From positions 1,550,001 through 1,614,000 of the forward strand of contig NZ_CP034412.1 in the NCBI RefSeq assembly GCF_006094275.1: a stretch of 64,000 bases of DNA, given 5' to 3'. The position numbers and the translations under genes were made by a program. The DNA comes from Glutamicibacter creatinolyticus. Its GTDB lineage: Bacteria > Actinomycetota > Actinomycetes > Actinomycetales > Micrococcaceae. This document shows positions 32,756-42,352 of the stretch, piece by piece; positions within the stretch are counted from its first letter, which is position 1, and each line of letters opens with the position of its first letter. The notes under the pieces are model-generated. The model worked only from the letters and a program-made list of their open reading frames with translations, searched no databases and was not told the DNA's origin.

Positions 32756-33463
32756 GTGGTCGGGGTCATAGTGTCGGTGGGGGTTGGGATGATGGGGTAT
32801 GGGCAGAACCGGCACGCCCCGTCCTTTGCCCGGGTGCTTACCGATCCGTGGGACGGGGCCCCGATCGATGTGGGCCGTACCCGGTACCGTCCTCCGGCGG
32901 CGTTGCAGGAGCTGGTGCAGTTGCGTGATGAGCATTGCCAGTTCCCTGGGTGCCGGCGCCCGGCGGAGCGGTGCGAGATCGATCATGTCAAGGACTGGGC
33001 CAAGGGCGGGGCGACCACTCGGGATAACACGAAATTGTTGTGTACCCGGCATCAGATGTTCAAACACGCCCTGCGGTGGCAGAGCCAGTTCCTGCCTGAT
33101 GGGTCGGTGCGCTGGGAATCCCCGAACGGGTTGGTGCACTTCTCCGATCCGGGCAGCCTGACCACCGTGAATGGCCGCGCGAACTACACGATGAGCGCTC
33201 CTTCACGGCAGGCGGTGTATGTGGATGAGAAGCTGCGTGAGGTGTTGGCGTTGCATGAGATACCGCCGGGCACTCCGGGGTATTGGCATGATCCCAGCGA
33301 CCCGGACCTGACCTCGCAAATCCCCGGGGACCCGCCACCGGGCGCCGGGAACCGGGCACCACCCGGCCCACCGGGCGACGACCTCGACCCGCCGGGCGAT
33401 GACCCGGAACCGCCGGATGCCACCTTGCCCTGGCATGGCGGGGATGAGCTGGAACCTGGCTAA
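32756..33463 (+). pseudogene. Truncated DUF222-type HNH endonuclease (13E12-like), C-terminal part
   Basis: A 235-codon open frame that carries only the C-terminal half of a DUF222/HNH protein. The HNH core is present: RDEHCQFPGCRRPAERCEID, HVKDWAKGGATTRDNTKLLC, then TRHQMFKHALRW. A Pro/Asp-rich tail follows. Typical members are 400-550 residues with an N-terminal DUF222 domain, which is absent here. The upstream sequence reads in frame back to the stop of the preceding gene and shows no DUF222 similarity. It is therefore most likely a broken copy of a multicopy family common in Arthrobacter; a short functional HNH protein is less likely. Confidence 0.75.
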
Positions 33464-33489
33464 TCCCATCGGTCCGTGATGCGTCTTCG

Positions 33490-33524
33490 GCCTGTGGCCG
33501 CCCCACCCCGGGACGGCCACAGGC
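33490..33524. terminator. Hairpin between convergent HNH remnant and pepN
   Basis: GCCTGTGGCCG (33490-33500) pairs perfectly with CGGCCACAGGC (33514-33524). It lies 19 bases past the end of pepN on the reverse strand and 27 bases past the HNH stop. Confidence 0.7.
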
Positions 33525-33542
33525 TGGCACTAGCCGTTCGCG

Positions 33543-36191
33543 TTACTTGCTCTCACGCGAAAGCTTCTGGGCATCCAGTGAACGCTGCAGCTCGGCACGC
33601 TCCTCGAGCAGGATCCGGCGCAGGGCCCGTGGTGCCTCGGTATTCTTCTCCAGCCATTCGGTGACCGCCTTGAGGGCCGGGTTATCGTCCGGCTCGTCGC
33701 TCAACTCCTGGGAGCGGGGGAACAGCCCTCGGATCACCCGGGTGGAGAACTCCATGCTCATGGAATCGAACACCTCGGAGATCTGCGGCCAGTAGCGTTC
33801 CTCAAACCCGGCCAGCAGTTCACGCGAACCGATCGTAAAGCCCTCGGCCGTGGCGCTGAGTGCATCATTGGACAACTCGCCGTCTTGGTCACGGGCCTGG
33901 AGCACTTCGGCGAAGGCCTGCTCCTTGACTTCGGAAACCGGGCGGGCCGCCAGTGCGGTACGCACCGCGTTCTGGGCGACCGAGGTCGGGTTGGCGTCCA
34001 GTGCGGCGCGCATGCGCACCCCGTCGGACTCGTCCAGGCCCCGGGCCGCAGCCAGCGCCTGCCAGCTCAACCACTGCAGCTGCTCATCGACCTTCACCCC
34101 GTACTGGTTCGGCTCGGAGGCCAGGAACGCGTCGACAACATCCTCAGCCACCCCGGCGCGGGCCAACCGGGCCAGGGTGCGGGCCGTGGTGGTCTGGTTG
34201 TCGCTGCCCGCCTCCAGCTGGGTCAGCCAGCCGGTGAGTGCCCTCGCCGCCTTCTGCCGGGCTTCCTCACGCAGGTGCGGGGCCAGGTAGCGGTTGACCG
34301 AGGTGAGCAGCTGGTCCATCAGCACCGCGAACACCCCGGCATCCTCGACGGTCGCCGCATGCTGCAGCAGCGCGGCAACGTAGTCCTGCGCGGCCAGGCG
34401 GGCACCGCGCACCGCATCCCACAGCGACGCCCAGCAGGTGGCGCGCGGCAGCGAGGCGTTGAGGCCGCCCAGGTGCTGGAGCAGGTTCTGCTGGGAGCGC
34501 TCATCAAATTCGATGATGGCGTAGGTTTCATCCCCGTCATTGGGCAACAGCACCGCCGGGGCCGGGCGACCGACCAGGAACCCCAGCTCCACCCGTTCAC
34601 CGTTCAGTTCCACGCGCTGGCTGTCCTGGCGCACCAGACGGCCCTCTTCCAGTTCATAGCTGCCCACGGTGAGCACGTGCGGGCGCAGGATCGGCTCCCC
34701 GGAGACCGGGTCGGTGCCCCGCTGGATAAGCGCGGCCGAACGGACCACGTTCTCGGCGTCCAGCTCCAGCTCGACCCCGAGGTGCGGCACGCCGCTGGTG
34801 CGCAGCCAGGCGTCGGCCCAGTCGCCCATGTTCCGACCACTGGCCTGCTCGAGCGCGGCCAGGAAGTCATCCAGCGAGGTGTTGGCGTACTCGTGCTTCA
34901 CGAAGTAGGCGCGGGCCGCGTCACGGAACGCCTCATCGCCAACGAATGCGGCCAGCTGCTTGAGCACGCTGGCGCCCTTGGCGTAGGTGATGCCGTCGAA
35001 GTTCTGGTCCGCCGCCTGCAGATCGGTGATGTCCGCGACGATCGGGTGCGTGGTGGGCATCTGGTCGGCCACGTAAGCCCAGGCCTTGCGGCGGGCGGCG
35101 AAGGTGGTCCAGGCGGTGGCGAAGTCGGTAGCCTGGTCGTTGGCCAGGGTGCCGATGTAGTCGGCGAAGGATTCCTTCAGCCACAGATCGTCCCACCACT
35201 TCATGGTGACCAGGTCGCCGAACCACATGTGCGCCATCTCGTGCATGATCGTGTTCGCGCGCTGTTCGTGCTGGGCCTCGGTGGCGTGGGAGGTGAAGAC
35301 GTAGCGTTCGGTGAAGGTGACCAGGCCAGGGTTCTCCATGGCTCCCAGGTTGTATTCGGGCACGAACGCCGAGTCGTACTTGCCCCACGGGTAGGGGTAG
35401 TCGAATAGTTCGTGGAAGTAGGTCAAGCCCTGCTTGGTGACCTTGAGGATCTCTTCGGCGTCGAAGTCCTCGGCCAGGGAGGCGCGGCAGCTGGCGGCCA
35501 GTTCGATCCGCAGCGGTTCGCCGGAGGAGAGCATCACGGTGTGCTCGTCACGCACCACGTGGTAGGGCCCGGCCAGCACGGTGGTGATGTAGCTGGAAAT
35601 CGGGGGAGTGGGGGCGAAGGTGACGGTCTTGGTGCCGTCCTCGTGCAGGTTCTGCGATTCGGCCGGCTGGTTGCTGGCCAGGTGCCAGTCCTCCGGCCCG
35701 CGCACGATGAAGCGGTAGGAGGTCTTCAAGTCAGGCTGCTCAAAGCAGGCGAAGACGCGGCGGGCGTCGGCCGGCTCGAACTGGGTATACAGGTAGGTCT
35801 GCCCGTCCTGCGGATCCACGAAGCGGTGCATGCCCTCACCGGAGCGCGAGTACAGCGCGCGTCCGGTGATTACCACGGTGTTCACGGCCTGGATGTCCAG
35901 GTCCTGAAGGTAGATCCGCGCGTCCAGAACGGCATCGTCCACGGCGATCATGGTGCCGTTGACGTTGATCTCCTCCACCGTGTCGTGGATGAAGTCGATG
36001 AAGGTCTGCGGGTGCTTGGAGGTGAAGCGCAGCGTGGTCACCGACCGGTAGCTGCCCTGGTTGGGATCGGTGGCGTTGCTGACATCCAGTTCGACGTCGG
36101 CGGAGTGCCAGATGATGTTCTGGGCCCGCCAGGCGGCTTCGTCCCGGGTCAGGTTTTCATTCGGTGCATAGCGTTCAAGAGTGTCCACCAT
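33543..36191 (-). CDS. pepN: Aminopeptidase N (M1 family)
   Basis: An 882-residue zinc metallopeptidase. The exopeptidase motif GAMENPGLVTF lies near residue 285 and the zinc motif HEMAHMWFGDLV near 320, with the third ligand Glu in WLKESFADY, 18-20 residues later. The N-terminal saddle domain and the C-terminal helical domain of about 400 residues fill the expected length. It removes N-terminal residues from peptides in the cytoplasm. It is divergent from a VOC protein gene and convergent with the HNH remnant. Confidence 0.96.
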   Translation of the reverse strand: MVDTLERYAPNENLTRDEAAWRAQNIIWHSADVELDVSNATDPNQGSYRSVTTLRFTSKHPQTFIDFIHDTVEEINVNGTMIAVDDAVLDARIYLQDLDIQAVNTVVITGRALYSRSGEGMHRFVDPQDGQTYLYTQFEPADARRVFACFEQPDLKTSYRFIVRGPEDWHLASNQPAESQNLHEDGTKTVTFAPTPPISSYITTVLAGPYHVVRDEHTVMLSSGEPLRIELAASCRASLAEDFDAEEILKVTKQGLTYFHELFDYPYPWGKYDSAFVPEYNLGAMENPGLVTFTERYVFTSHATEAQHEQRANTIMHEMAHMWFGDLVTMKWWDDLWLKESFADYIGTLANDQATDFATAWTTFAARRKAWAYVADQMPTTHPIVADITDLQAADQNFDGITYAKGASVLKQLAAFVGDEAFRDAARAYFVKHEYANTSLDDFLAALEQASGRNMGDWADAWLRTSGVPHLGVELELDAENVVRSAALIQRGTDPVSGEPILRPHVLTVGSYELEEGRLVRQDSQRVELNGERVELGFLVGRPAPAVLLPNDGDETYAIIEFDERSQQNLLQHLGGLNASLPRATCWASLWDAVRGARLAAQDYVAALLQHAATVEDAGVFAVLMDQLLTSVNRYLAPHLREEARQKAARALTGWLTQLEAGSDNQTTTARTLARLARAGVAEDVVDAFLASEPNQYGVKVDEQLQWLSWQALAAARGLDESDGVRMRAALDANPTSVAQNAVRTALAARPVSEVKEQAFAEVLQARDQDGELSNDALSATAEGFTIGSRELLAGFEERYWPQISEVFDSMSMEFSTRVIRGLFPRSQELSDEPDDNPALKAVTEWLEKNTEAPRALRRILLEERAELQRSLDAQKLSRESK

Positions 36192-36347
36192 CCCAGCTTA
36201 GCTGTGAAACGTTTCCTTGATAATGTGCGGGCCCGGATAATGTCCGCCGTTTTCCGCGGCGGCGGATCGGGTGGCCGTGAAGCCAGTGCAAAGGCACGGG
36301 AACCTGCGTAGCATGGGCCTGCACCACCGACAGTCAGGAGCCCAGCC

Positions 36348-36791
36348 ATGCCACGCATTCTCAAGCTCGACCATGTGGGAATCACCGTCGCCGACCTGGA
36401 GACGGCCACCGATTTCTTCCTCGGACTCGGCCTGGAAGTGGCCGGACGCCATGACGGGCTGGAGGGAGAATTCCTGGATACGGTGTGCGGACTGCACAAT
36501 GCCCGCACCCGCATCGTGATGCTGAACGTGCCCGGCACGGAGCAGCAGATCGAGCTCTCCAGCTTCATCCGCCCCGGCCACGGACCCGGGCAGCCGGAGG
36601 CGATGGCCACCGAAGTCGGGCTGCGCAGCCTGGCGTTCGTGGTCGATGACCTGCCGGCCCTGGTCGACCAGCTGCGCTCCGCGGGCTACGGCCTGGTCGG
36701 CGGGATCGGCGAATACGAGGGGGTGTGGCGCATGGCCTACGTGCGCGGCCCGGAAGGCATCATCGTCGCCCTGGCCCAGCGCCTGGACTGA
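36348..36791 (+). CDS. VOC (glyoxalase/bleomycin resistance) family protein
   Basis: A 147-residue protein of two beta-alpha-beta3 modules. The first has LDHVGITVADLETATDFFLG with the first metal ligand His, followed by a Glu-rich strand (QQIELSSFI). The second has LRSLAFVVDDLPALVDQLRS and RMAYVRGPEGIIVALAQ with the last Glu-like position replaced by the hydrophobic V-A-L-A. Such proteins may be lyases, dioxygenases or binding proteins; no substrate is visible. TCAGGAG precedes the ATG, and a strong terminator follows. Confidence 0.85.
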   Translation: MPRILKLDHVGITVADLETATDFFLGLGLEVAGRHDGLEGEFLDTVCGLHNARTRIVMLNVPGTEQQIELSSFIRPGHGPGQPEAMATEVGLRSLAFVVDDLPALVDQLRSAGYGLVGGIGEYEGVWRMAYVRGPEGIIVALAQRLD

Positions 36792-36835
36792 ACGACACCC
36801 CTGCGGCAGCCGGACAGGACAGGCTTTGGGGTACA

Positions 36836-36888
36836 GCCCAGCCCCGGGCCGCCAGCATTCAAGCAGTTGCCGGGGCCCGGGGCTGGGC
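36836..36888. terminator. Bidirectional terminator
   Basis: GCCCAGCCCCGGGCC (36836-36850) is perfectly complementary to 36874-36888. It lies between the ends of the convergent VOC and acyl-CoA dehydrogenase genes. Confidence 0.8.
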
Positions 36889-36920
36889 GTGTGGGGGCGG
36901 AACGGGTGCGCCCCGTCGAG

Positions 36921-38936
36921 TTAGGCCTTGACCTTCTTCAGCGACTTCTCACTGACCGGCGCGTCATTGCTGGCGCGCAGCTTGCGGAAGTAGTCGCGGG
37001 CCTCGTCCTGGCGTTCGGCCTCCACGCCGGAGGCGATCTCCGCGCGCAGGTGCTCCTGGGTGTAGCCAAACGCGTCGACCAGGTCCTGGGCGTGCGGGCG
37101 CAGGCGGGCCAGCAGGCGGTTGATGTACTCCGGCAGGGTGCGGGCGCGCTGCATCGAAAGGCGGCCGTGGGCCAGGTACCAGCCCAGGTCATCCTCGATG
37201 ACGGTCAGGGCGAACACGTCGCGCAACCAGGTGAGCACCTCGCGGGTGTTCTCGTCCTTGGTCTGCTCCAGCGCCCGGGTGAAGGCCTCCCAGCGCAGCA
37301 GCTCGGCGTGGGCGCGGGCCGCCTGGATCAGCAGGTCCTGGTTCTCGTTGAACTTGGCCGCGGTGCGCGCCTTGTCCTTCCCGGCGCTGCGCAGGTTCCC
37401 GGCCACCTCGGCGACCATGGCGTTGACCCGGTCGGCCAGCAGCTCGCGCTGGTTGGCCGGGTCCTTGAAGAAGTTCGCGCTCTTGCGTTCATCGCTGACG
37501 TCGGCGAAGGCCTGGGCCACCGAACGCAGCCCGGTGCGGTGGTAGGCGGTGGAGCCGACCTGCTTGGCGACGTAGCGGGCGACCGCGCCGGTGTCCAGCT
37601 TGCGGAACTCGGCGGCGTAGTCGGTCAGCAGGCGCTTGCCCACCAGCTGCAGCAGCACGTTGTTGTCGCCCTCGAAGGTGACGTAGACATCCAGGTCGCT
37701 GTAGAGCTGGTTGAAGCGGTTCTTGGCCATGTAGCCCGAGCCGCCGCAGGCCTCGCGGGCCTCCTGGATGGTGTCCAGCGCATCCCAGGTGCTCAGCGAC
37801 TTCAGCCCGGCGGCCAGGGTTTCCAGGTCCTGGCGGTCCTCGTCGCTGTCCGCGCGCCCGGAGAAGACCTCGTCGAACTTGGTCAGCAGCTCATCGTGCG
37901 CGAAGGATGCGGCGTAGGTGCGGGCCAGGCGCGGCAGCAGGCGGCGCTGGTGGCGCTGGTAGTCCAGGATGGTGGTTTCCTCGGTGTCCGAGGTGCTGGT
38001 GAACTGGCGGCGCTGGTTTGCGTAGGTGATGGCGATCTGCAGGGCGATCTTCGCCGCGCTGGTCGAGGCCCCGTCCAGCGAGACACGGCCCTGGACCAGG
38101 GTGCCGAGCATGGTGAAGAAGCGCCGGCCCGGGGAGGCGATCGGGGAGCTGTAGGTGCCGTCGGCGGCCACATCCCCGTAGCGGTTAAGCAGGTTGGTGC
38201 GCGGGACGCGCACGTGGGTGAAGTGCAGGCGGCCGTTGTCGATGCCGTTCAGTCCGCCCTTCAACCCGTCGTCCTCGCCGCCCACGCCCTCCAGGAAGTT
38301 GCCCTGCTCGTCGCGGATCGGCACGTAGAAGCAGTGCACCCCGTGGTTCACGCCCTTGGTGATCAGCTGCGCGAAGACGGTGGCGTCCTTGCCGTGCAGT
38401 GCGGCGTTGCCCAGGAATTCCTTCCATGCGGCCTTGAACGGGGTGTGGATGACGAATTCCTCGGTCTGCGGGTCATAGGTGGCGGTGGTGGCCACGTTGG
38501 CCACATCCGATCCGTGGCCGATCTCGGTCATCGCGAAGGCGCCCGGGACGCTGAAGTCCAGGATGCCCGGCAGCCACTTCTTGTGGTGCTCCTCGGTGCC
38601 CAGGTGCAGCACCGCCCCGCCGAACAGGCCCCACTGCACGCCGGCCTTGATCTGCAGCGAGGGGTCGGCCGCGACCAGTTCCTCGAAGGCGGCCAGCGAG
38701 CCGCCGTGGTCGTCGTTGCCGCCGAACTCGGCGGGGAAGGCGCGCTGCACGGCGCGTTCATTGGTCAGCACGTGCAGCTGGGAGAGCACGCGTTCGCGGT
38801 GCTCGTCCATGCCCAGCGAGGGGTCGCGCTGCAGCTCGGGGCGTGCGGCGCGGGCCCGCGAGTCCTTGCGGACCTGTGCCCAGGGTCCCAGCAGCTGCTC
38901 GGAAAGGGCGGTGACATCAATGCGGTTCGGGTTCAT
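36921..38936 (-). CDS. Acyl-CoA dehydrogenase/oxidase-like protein (FadE5-like)
   Basis: A 671-residue flavoprotein with acyl-CoA oxidase-like length. It has FAMTEIGHGSDVANVATTAT in the middle domain, VPRTNLLNRYGDVAADGTYS, then GRVSLDGASTSAAKIALQIA, and a long C-terminal helical part. Its place beside a TetR gene and the thiolase-FabG4-HtdX set is the same as Rv0244c (fadE5) of M. tuberculosis, a broad-chain acyl-CoA dehydrogenase. AGAAAGG lies upstream of the ATG at 38936. It would perform the first step of fatty acid beta-oxidation. Confidence 0.86.
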   Translation of the reverse strand: MNPNRIDVTALSEQLLGPWAQVRKDSRARAARPELQRDPSLGMDEHRERVLSQLHVLTNERAVQRAFPAEFGGNDDHGGSLAAFEELVAADPSLQIKAGVQWGLFGGAVLHLGTEEHHKKWLPGILDFSVPGAFAMTEIGHGSDVANVATTATYDPQTEEFVIHTPFKAAWKEFLGNAALHGKDATVFAQLITKGVNHGVHCFYVPIRDEQGNFLEGVGGEDDGLKGGLNGIDNGRLHFTHVRVPRTNLLNRYGDVAADGTYSSPIASPGRRFFTMLGTLVQGRVSLDGASTSAAKIALQIAITYANQRRQFTSTSDTEETTILDYQRHQRRLLPRLARTYAASFAHDELLTKFDEVFSGRADSDEDRQDLETLAAGLKSLSTWDALDTIQEAREACGGSGYMAKNRFNQLYSDLDVYVTFEGDNNVLLQLVGKRLLTDYAAEFRKLDTGAVARYVAKQVGSTAYHRTGLRSVAQAFADVSDERKSANFFKDPANQRELLADRVNAMVAEVAGNLRSAGKDKARTAAKFNENQDLLIQAARAHAELLRWEAFTRALEQTKDENTREVLTWLRDVFALTVIEDDLGWYLAHGRLSMQRARTLPEYINRLLARLRPHAQDLVDAFGYTQEHLRAEIASGVEAERQDEARDYFRKLRASNDAPVSEKSLKKVKA

Positions 38937-38955
38937 GGTGTACCTTTCTGGCAGC

Positions 38956-39645
38956 CTAGGCGCCGGTGTGGGGTGATGCGATTCCATGGGTGAGCCAGGT
39001 GCACAGGGCATCGGCAAGTTCTTCCAGGGTGGGTCGGTGTTCGTCGCGCGGCTGGCGCAGCCACAGTTCCCCGGCGGAGCGGACCATGCCCAGCGCCGCG
39101 CGTGGCCACAGTGCCACGGGGCTGCCGCTCGGGCCGGGGTCCGGGGAGTGCTTGGCGTAGTAGTCGGCCACGCGTTCGGTCATGATCCGGGTGATTTCCT
39201 CGAAGAAGGCGTTGAGCACCCCGGTGGATCCGGGGGCCTGCTCGTTCGGGGCGGTGAGCACGTCGGTGGACTGGGTGGTGACGAAGAAGTAGAGGTTCGG
39301 GCTGGATTCGGCCAGCTGCAGGTAGGCGGTGACCATGGCGTGCAGGGCACCGAGTTCGGCCTCCTGCGCCAATCCCGCGGCGAGCACCTTGGCGTGGAAG
39401 TCGCCGATGATGACTTCGCTCAAGGCCTGGCGCAGCCCCTCCTTGTCACCGAAGTAGCGGTAGTACACCGGCTTGCTGGTGTTCCCGTGCGCGGCGATGT
39501 CATCCATCGAGGCCTGCGGGCCCAGGTGGTGGATCGCCTTGCGGGCCATGCCCAGCAGTTCCAGGCGGCGTTCGGTGCGGTGGCGTTCCCACCGCGCCGC
39601 GCGACCGTCCTGGGTGGTGCTGGTGCTCCCTGAGATGTTGTTCAC
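38956..39645 (-). CDS. TetR-family transcriptional regulator
   Basis: A 229-residue regulator with an N-terminal HTH (QASMDDIAAHGNTSKPVYYR followed by YFGDKEGLRQAL) and a ligand-binding helical domain. It is encoded between the acyl-CoA dehydrogenase and the thiolase operon, reading from a divergent promoter. It ends 19 bases before the dehydrogenase start, so it is co-transcribed with it. It is expected to repress this fatty acid cluster and respond to acyl-CoA, like FadR/KstR-type TetR proteins; the ligand is inferred. It starts with GTG and has a weak ribosome site. Confidence 0.9.
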   Translation of the reverse strand: MNNISGSTSTTQDGRAARWERHRTERRLELLGMARKAIHHLGPQASMDDIAAHGNTSKPVYYRYFGDKEGLRQALSEVIIGDFHAKVLAAGLAQEAELGALHAMVTAYLQLAESSPNLYFFVTTQSTDVLTAPNEQAPGSTGVLNAFFEEITRIMTERVADYYAKHSPDPGPSGSPVALWPRAALGMVRSAGELWLRQPRDEHRPTLEELADALCTWLTHGIASPHTGA

Positions 39646-39650
39646 GTTAC

Positions 39651-39679
39651 TTACAGTATCATGTACTCTTGGTTATAGT
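39651..39679 (+). promoter_or_regulatory. Candidate promoter of the thiolase-fabG4-htdX operon
   Basis: TTACAG (39651-39656) and TATAGT (39674-39679) are spaced by 17 bases, as in a housekeeping sigma factor promoter. The divergent tetR-like start is only 6 bases away from the -35 element, and the interval AGTATCATGTACT is partly palindromic. A repressor could cover both promoters. Confidence 0.5.
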
Positions 39680-39718
39680 AATACCTGTCACAGCAGTCAG
39701 ATCTCCAGGAGAATCTCA

Positions 39719-41014
39719 ATGGCTTCAGAATCCGTCCGCCCGGCCGTGATCATTGGCGGCAACCGCATCCCCTTCGCCCGCTCGAACACCAAGTACGCGC
39801 AAGCCTCCAACCAGGACATGTTCACCGCCGCCCTTGACGGGCTGGTGGCCCGCTTCGGGCTGCAGGGCCAGCGGATCGGCTCGGTCGCCGGCGGCGCGGT
39901 GCTCAAGCACTCCAAGGACTTCAACCTGATCCGCGAATGCGTGCTGGGCTCCGCCCTGGATCCCAGCACCCCGGCCTACGACGTGCAGATGGCCTGCGCC
40001 ACCGGCATGGAGGCCATCGGCTCGCTGGCCAACAAGATCAAGCTCGGCCAGCTCGACTCGGCCATCGGCGGCGGCGTGGACACCACCAGCGACGCGCCGA
40101 TCGCGGTCTCCGAGGGGCTGCGCCAGGTGCTGCTGGAGCTCTCCCGCGCCCGCACCACCAAGGCCAAGCTCTCCGCGCTGTCCAAGCTGCGCCCGGCCCA
40201 CCTGGCCCCGAACGCCCCGGGCACCGGGGAGCCGCGCACCGGGCTGTCGATGGGCGAGCACCAGGCCAAGACCACCCACGCCTGGGGCATCACCCGCCAG
40301 GCGCAGGATGAGCTGGCCCTGGCCAGCCACCAGAACCTGGCCGCCGCCTACGAACGCGGGTTCTTCGATGACCTGATGACCAGCTTCAACGGCCTTAGCC
40401 GGGACAACAACCTGCGCCCGGACTCCAGCCTGGAAAAGCTGGGCAGCCTGAAGCCGGCCTTCGGCAAGTCGCTGGGCGATGAGGCGACCATGACCGCGGG
40501 CAACTCCACCCCGCTGACCGACGGGGCCTCCACGGTGCTGTTGGGCAGCGAGGAATACGCCAAGGCCAACAACCTGCCGATGCTGGCGAACTTCGTGGAC
40601 TTCGAGGCCGGCGCGGTGGACTTCGTGCACGGCGCGGAGGGCCTGCTGATGGCCCCGGCCTACGCGGTCGCCCGGATCCTGAAGCGCAACAACCTGACCC
40701 TGCAGGACTTTGACTTCTACGAAATCCATGAGGCGTTCGCCGGCACCGTGCTCTCCACGCTGGCGGCGTGGGAGGACGAGGAATTCTGCCGCGAAAAGCT
40801 CGGCCTGGATGCCCCGCTGGGCGCCATCGACCGCAGTAAGCTGAACGTCAACGGGTCCTCGCTGGCCGCCGGCCACCCGTTCGCCGCCACCGGCGGACGA
40901 ATCGTGGCGACGCTGGCCAAGATGCTGCATGAGAAGGGCTCGGGACGTGGACTGATCTCCGTGTGCGCCGCCGGCGGGCAGGGAGTCGTAGCGATTTTGG
41001 AGGCACGCAACTAA
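39719..41014 (+). CDS. Thiolase, acetyl-CoA acyltransferase (FadI/FadA2-like)
   Basis: A 431-residue thiolase. The nucleophile Cys is in VQMACATGMEAI, followed by GGGVDTTSDAP. The catalytic residues are completed by EIHEAFAGTVLSTLAAWED, GHPFAATGGRIVA and SVCAAGGQGVVAI. It cleaves 3-oxoacyl-CoA to acetyl-CoA and a shortened acyl-CoA. It corresponds to Rv0243 (fadA2). It has CAGGAGA as ribosome site and its stop overlaps the ATG of fabG4 by one base, so the operon is translationally coupled. Confidence 0.93.
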   Translation: MASESVRPAVIIGGNRIPFARSNTKYAQASNQDMFTAALDGLVARFGLQGQRIGSVAGGAVLKHSKDFNLIRECVLGSALDPSTPAYDVQMACATGMEAIGSLANKIKLGQLDSAIGGGVDTTSDAPIAVSEGLRQVLLELSRARTTKAKLSALSKLRPAHLAPNAPGTGEPRTGLSMGEHQAKTTHAWGITRQAQDELALASHQNLAAAYERGFFDDLMTSFNGLSRDNNLRPDSSLEKLGSLKPAFGKSLGDEATMTAGNSTPLTDGASTVLLGSEEYAKANNLPMLANFVDFEAGAVDFVHGAEGLLMAPAYAVARILKRNNLTLQDFDFYEIHEAFAGTVLSTLAAWEDEEFCREKLGLDAPLGAIDRSKLNVNGSSLAAGHPFAATGGRIVATLAKMLHEKGSGRGLISVCAAGGQGVVAILEARN

Positions 41015-42351
41015 TGGCAGACAAGTACCTGGAACTGGTCAACACCGGTTTTACCCGCACCCTGGCCAAAAAGCTGGGCCTACCGCAACCGGCCCGGCTG
41101 CGCCGCTGGTCCACCCAGACCCCGCTGCTGCCCGGCCCGCTGCTGATCCTGGGCGATTCGCCCACCGCCCAGCAGCTGGCCGACACCCTGGTGCAGTGGG
41201 GACTGGATGTGCGCCGCCACGATGCCGGGGGAGCGAAGCTGGGCGGGCTGATCCTGCTGCTCGATGAGCTCACCCACCCCGATCAGCTCTCCCCGCTGAT
41301 GCTCAAGGCCGGCGCCGAGGTGCGCCAGCTGGTGCCCGGCGCCCGGGTGGTCTCCTTCTCCCGCCGCGCCCTGGCCGAGGATGAGCCGGCCGTGGCCGCC
41401 GTGCGCCAGGGCATTGACGGCACCATCCGCTCGCTGGGCCGCGAACTGCGCAATGGCGCTACCGCCAACGGCATCCTGCTGGCCGGGGACGCGACCCTGG
41501 CAAGCCCCAGCTCGCTGGCGGCCCTGCACTTCTTCCTCTCCGGGCGCAGCGCCTACGTGGACGGCCAGTTCCTGGAGGTCACCGGCAACGAAGGCGAACT
41601 GCCCGAAAGCTTCGAAGCGCCGCTGGCCGGAAAGGTTGCGGTGGTCACCGGCGCGGCCCGCGGCATCGGCGCGGCGATCGCCCGCACCCTGGCCCGGGAC
41701 GGGGCCGCGGTCGTGGTGGTTGACATGCCCGGGGCCGGGGATGCGCTGAGCAAGGTCGCCAACGAGGTCGGCGGCACCGCCCTGCAGCTGGATGTCACCG
41801 CCCAGGACGCCGGGCAGCGGATCATCGAACACGCCCGCCAGCGCCACGGCCGGCTGGACCTGGTGGTGCACAACGCCGGGATCACCCGGGACAAGCTGCT
41901 GGCCAACATGGACGCCTCCCGCTGGGATTCGGTCATCGCGGTGAACATCGCCTCCCAGCTGCGCATGAACGAGCAGCTGCTGGCCGCGGACCTGCCCGGG
42001 CTGCGCGTGGTGTCCCTGGCCTCCACCTCCGGGATCGCCGGCAACCGCGGGCAGACGAACTACGCCGCCTCCAAGGGCGGGGTGATCGGCATGGTGCGCG
42101 CCAGCGCCGCGGACTTCGCCGCCCACGGCGGGACCATCAACGCGGTCGCCCCCGGCTTCATTGAAACCGACATGACCGCCAAGATCCCGCTGGGCACCCG
42201 CACCGTGGCCCGCATGGTGATGCCCTCGCTGATGCAGGGCGGGCTGCCCCTGGACGTGGCCGAGACCATCGGCTTCCTCTCCTGGGACGCGTGCGCCGCG
42301 ATCAACGGGCAGACCCTGCGCGTGTGCGGCCAGTCGCTGGTGGGGGCCTGA
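41014..42351 (+). CDS. FabG4-like 3-oxoacyl reductase with degenerate N-terminal Rossmann domain
   Basis: A 445-residue protein. Residues 1-200 form a flavodoxin/Rossmann-like domain lacking a glycine-rich motif. The C-terminal SDR domain has VVTGAARGIGAAI, LVVHNAGITRDKLL, Ser in VSLASTSGI, NYAASKGGVIGMV and APGFIETDMT. The length and two-domain build match Rv0242c FabG4, an NADH-dependent 3-oxoacyl-CoA reductase. Coupled with the thiolase upstream and the MaoC gene 1 base downstream. Confidence 0.9.
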   Translation: MADKYLELVNTGFTRTLAKKLGLPQPARLRRWSTQTPLLPGPLLILGDSPTAQQLADTLVQWGLDVRRHDAGGAKLGGLILLLDELTHPDQLSPLMLKAGAEVRQLVPGARVVSFSRRALAEDEPAVAAVRQGIDGTIRSLGRELRNGATANGILLAGDATLASPSSLAALHFFLSGRSAYVDGQFLEVTGNEGELPESFEAPLAGKVAVVTGAARGIGAAIARTLARDGAAVVVVDMPGAGDALSKVANEVGGTALQLDVTAQDAGQRIIEHARQRHGRLDLVVHNAGITRDKLLANMDASRWDSVIAVNIASQLRMNEQLLAADLPGLRVVSLASTSGIAGNRGQTNYAASKGGVIGMVRASAADFAAHGGTINAVAPGFIETDMTAKIPLGTRTVARMVMPSLMQGGLPLDVAETIGFLSWDACAAINGQTLRVCGQSLVGA

Positions 42352-42352
42352 A

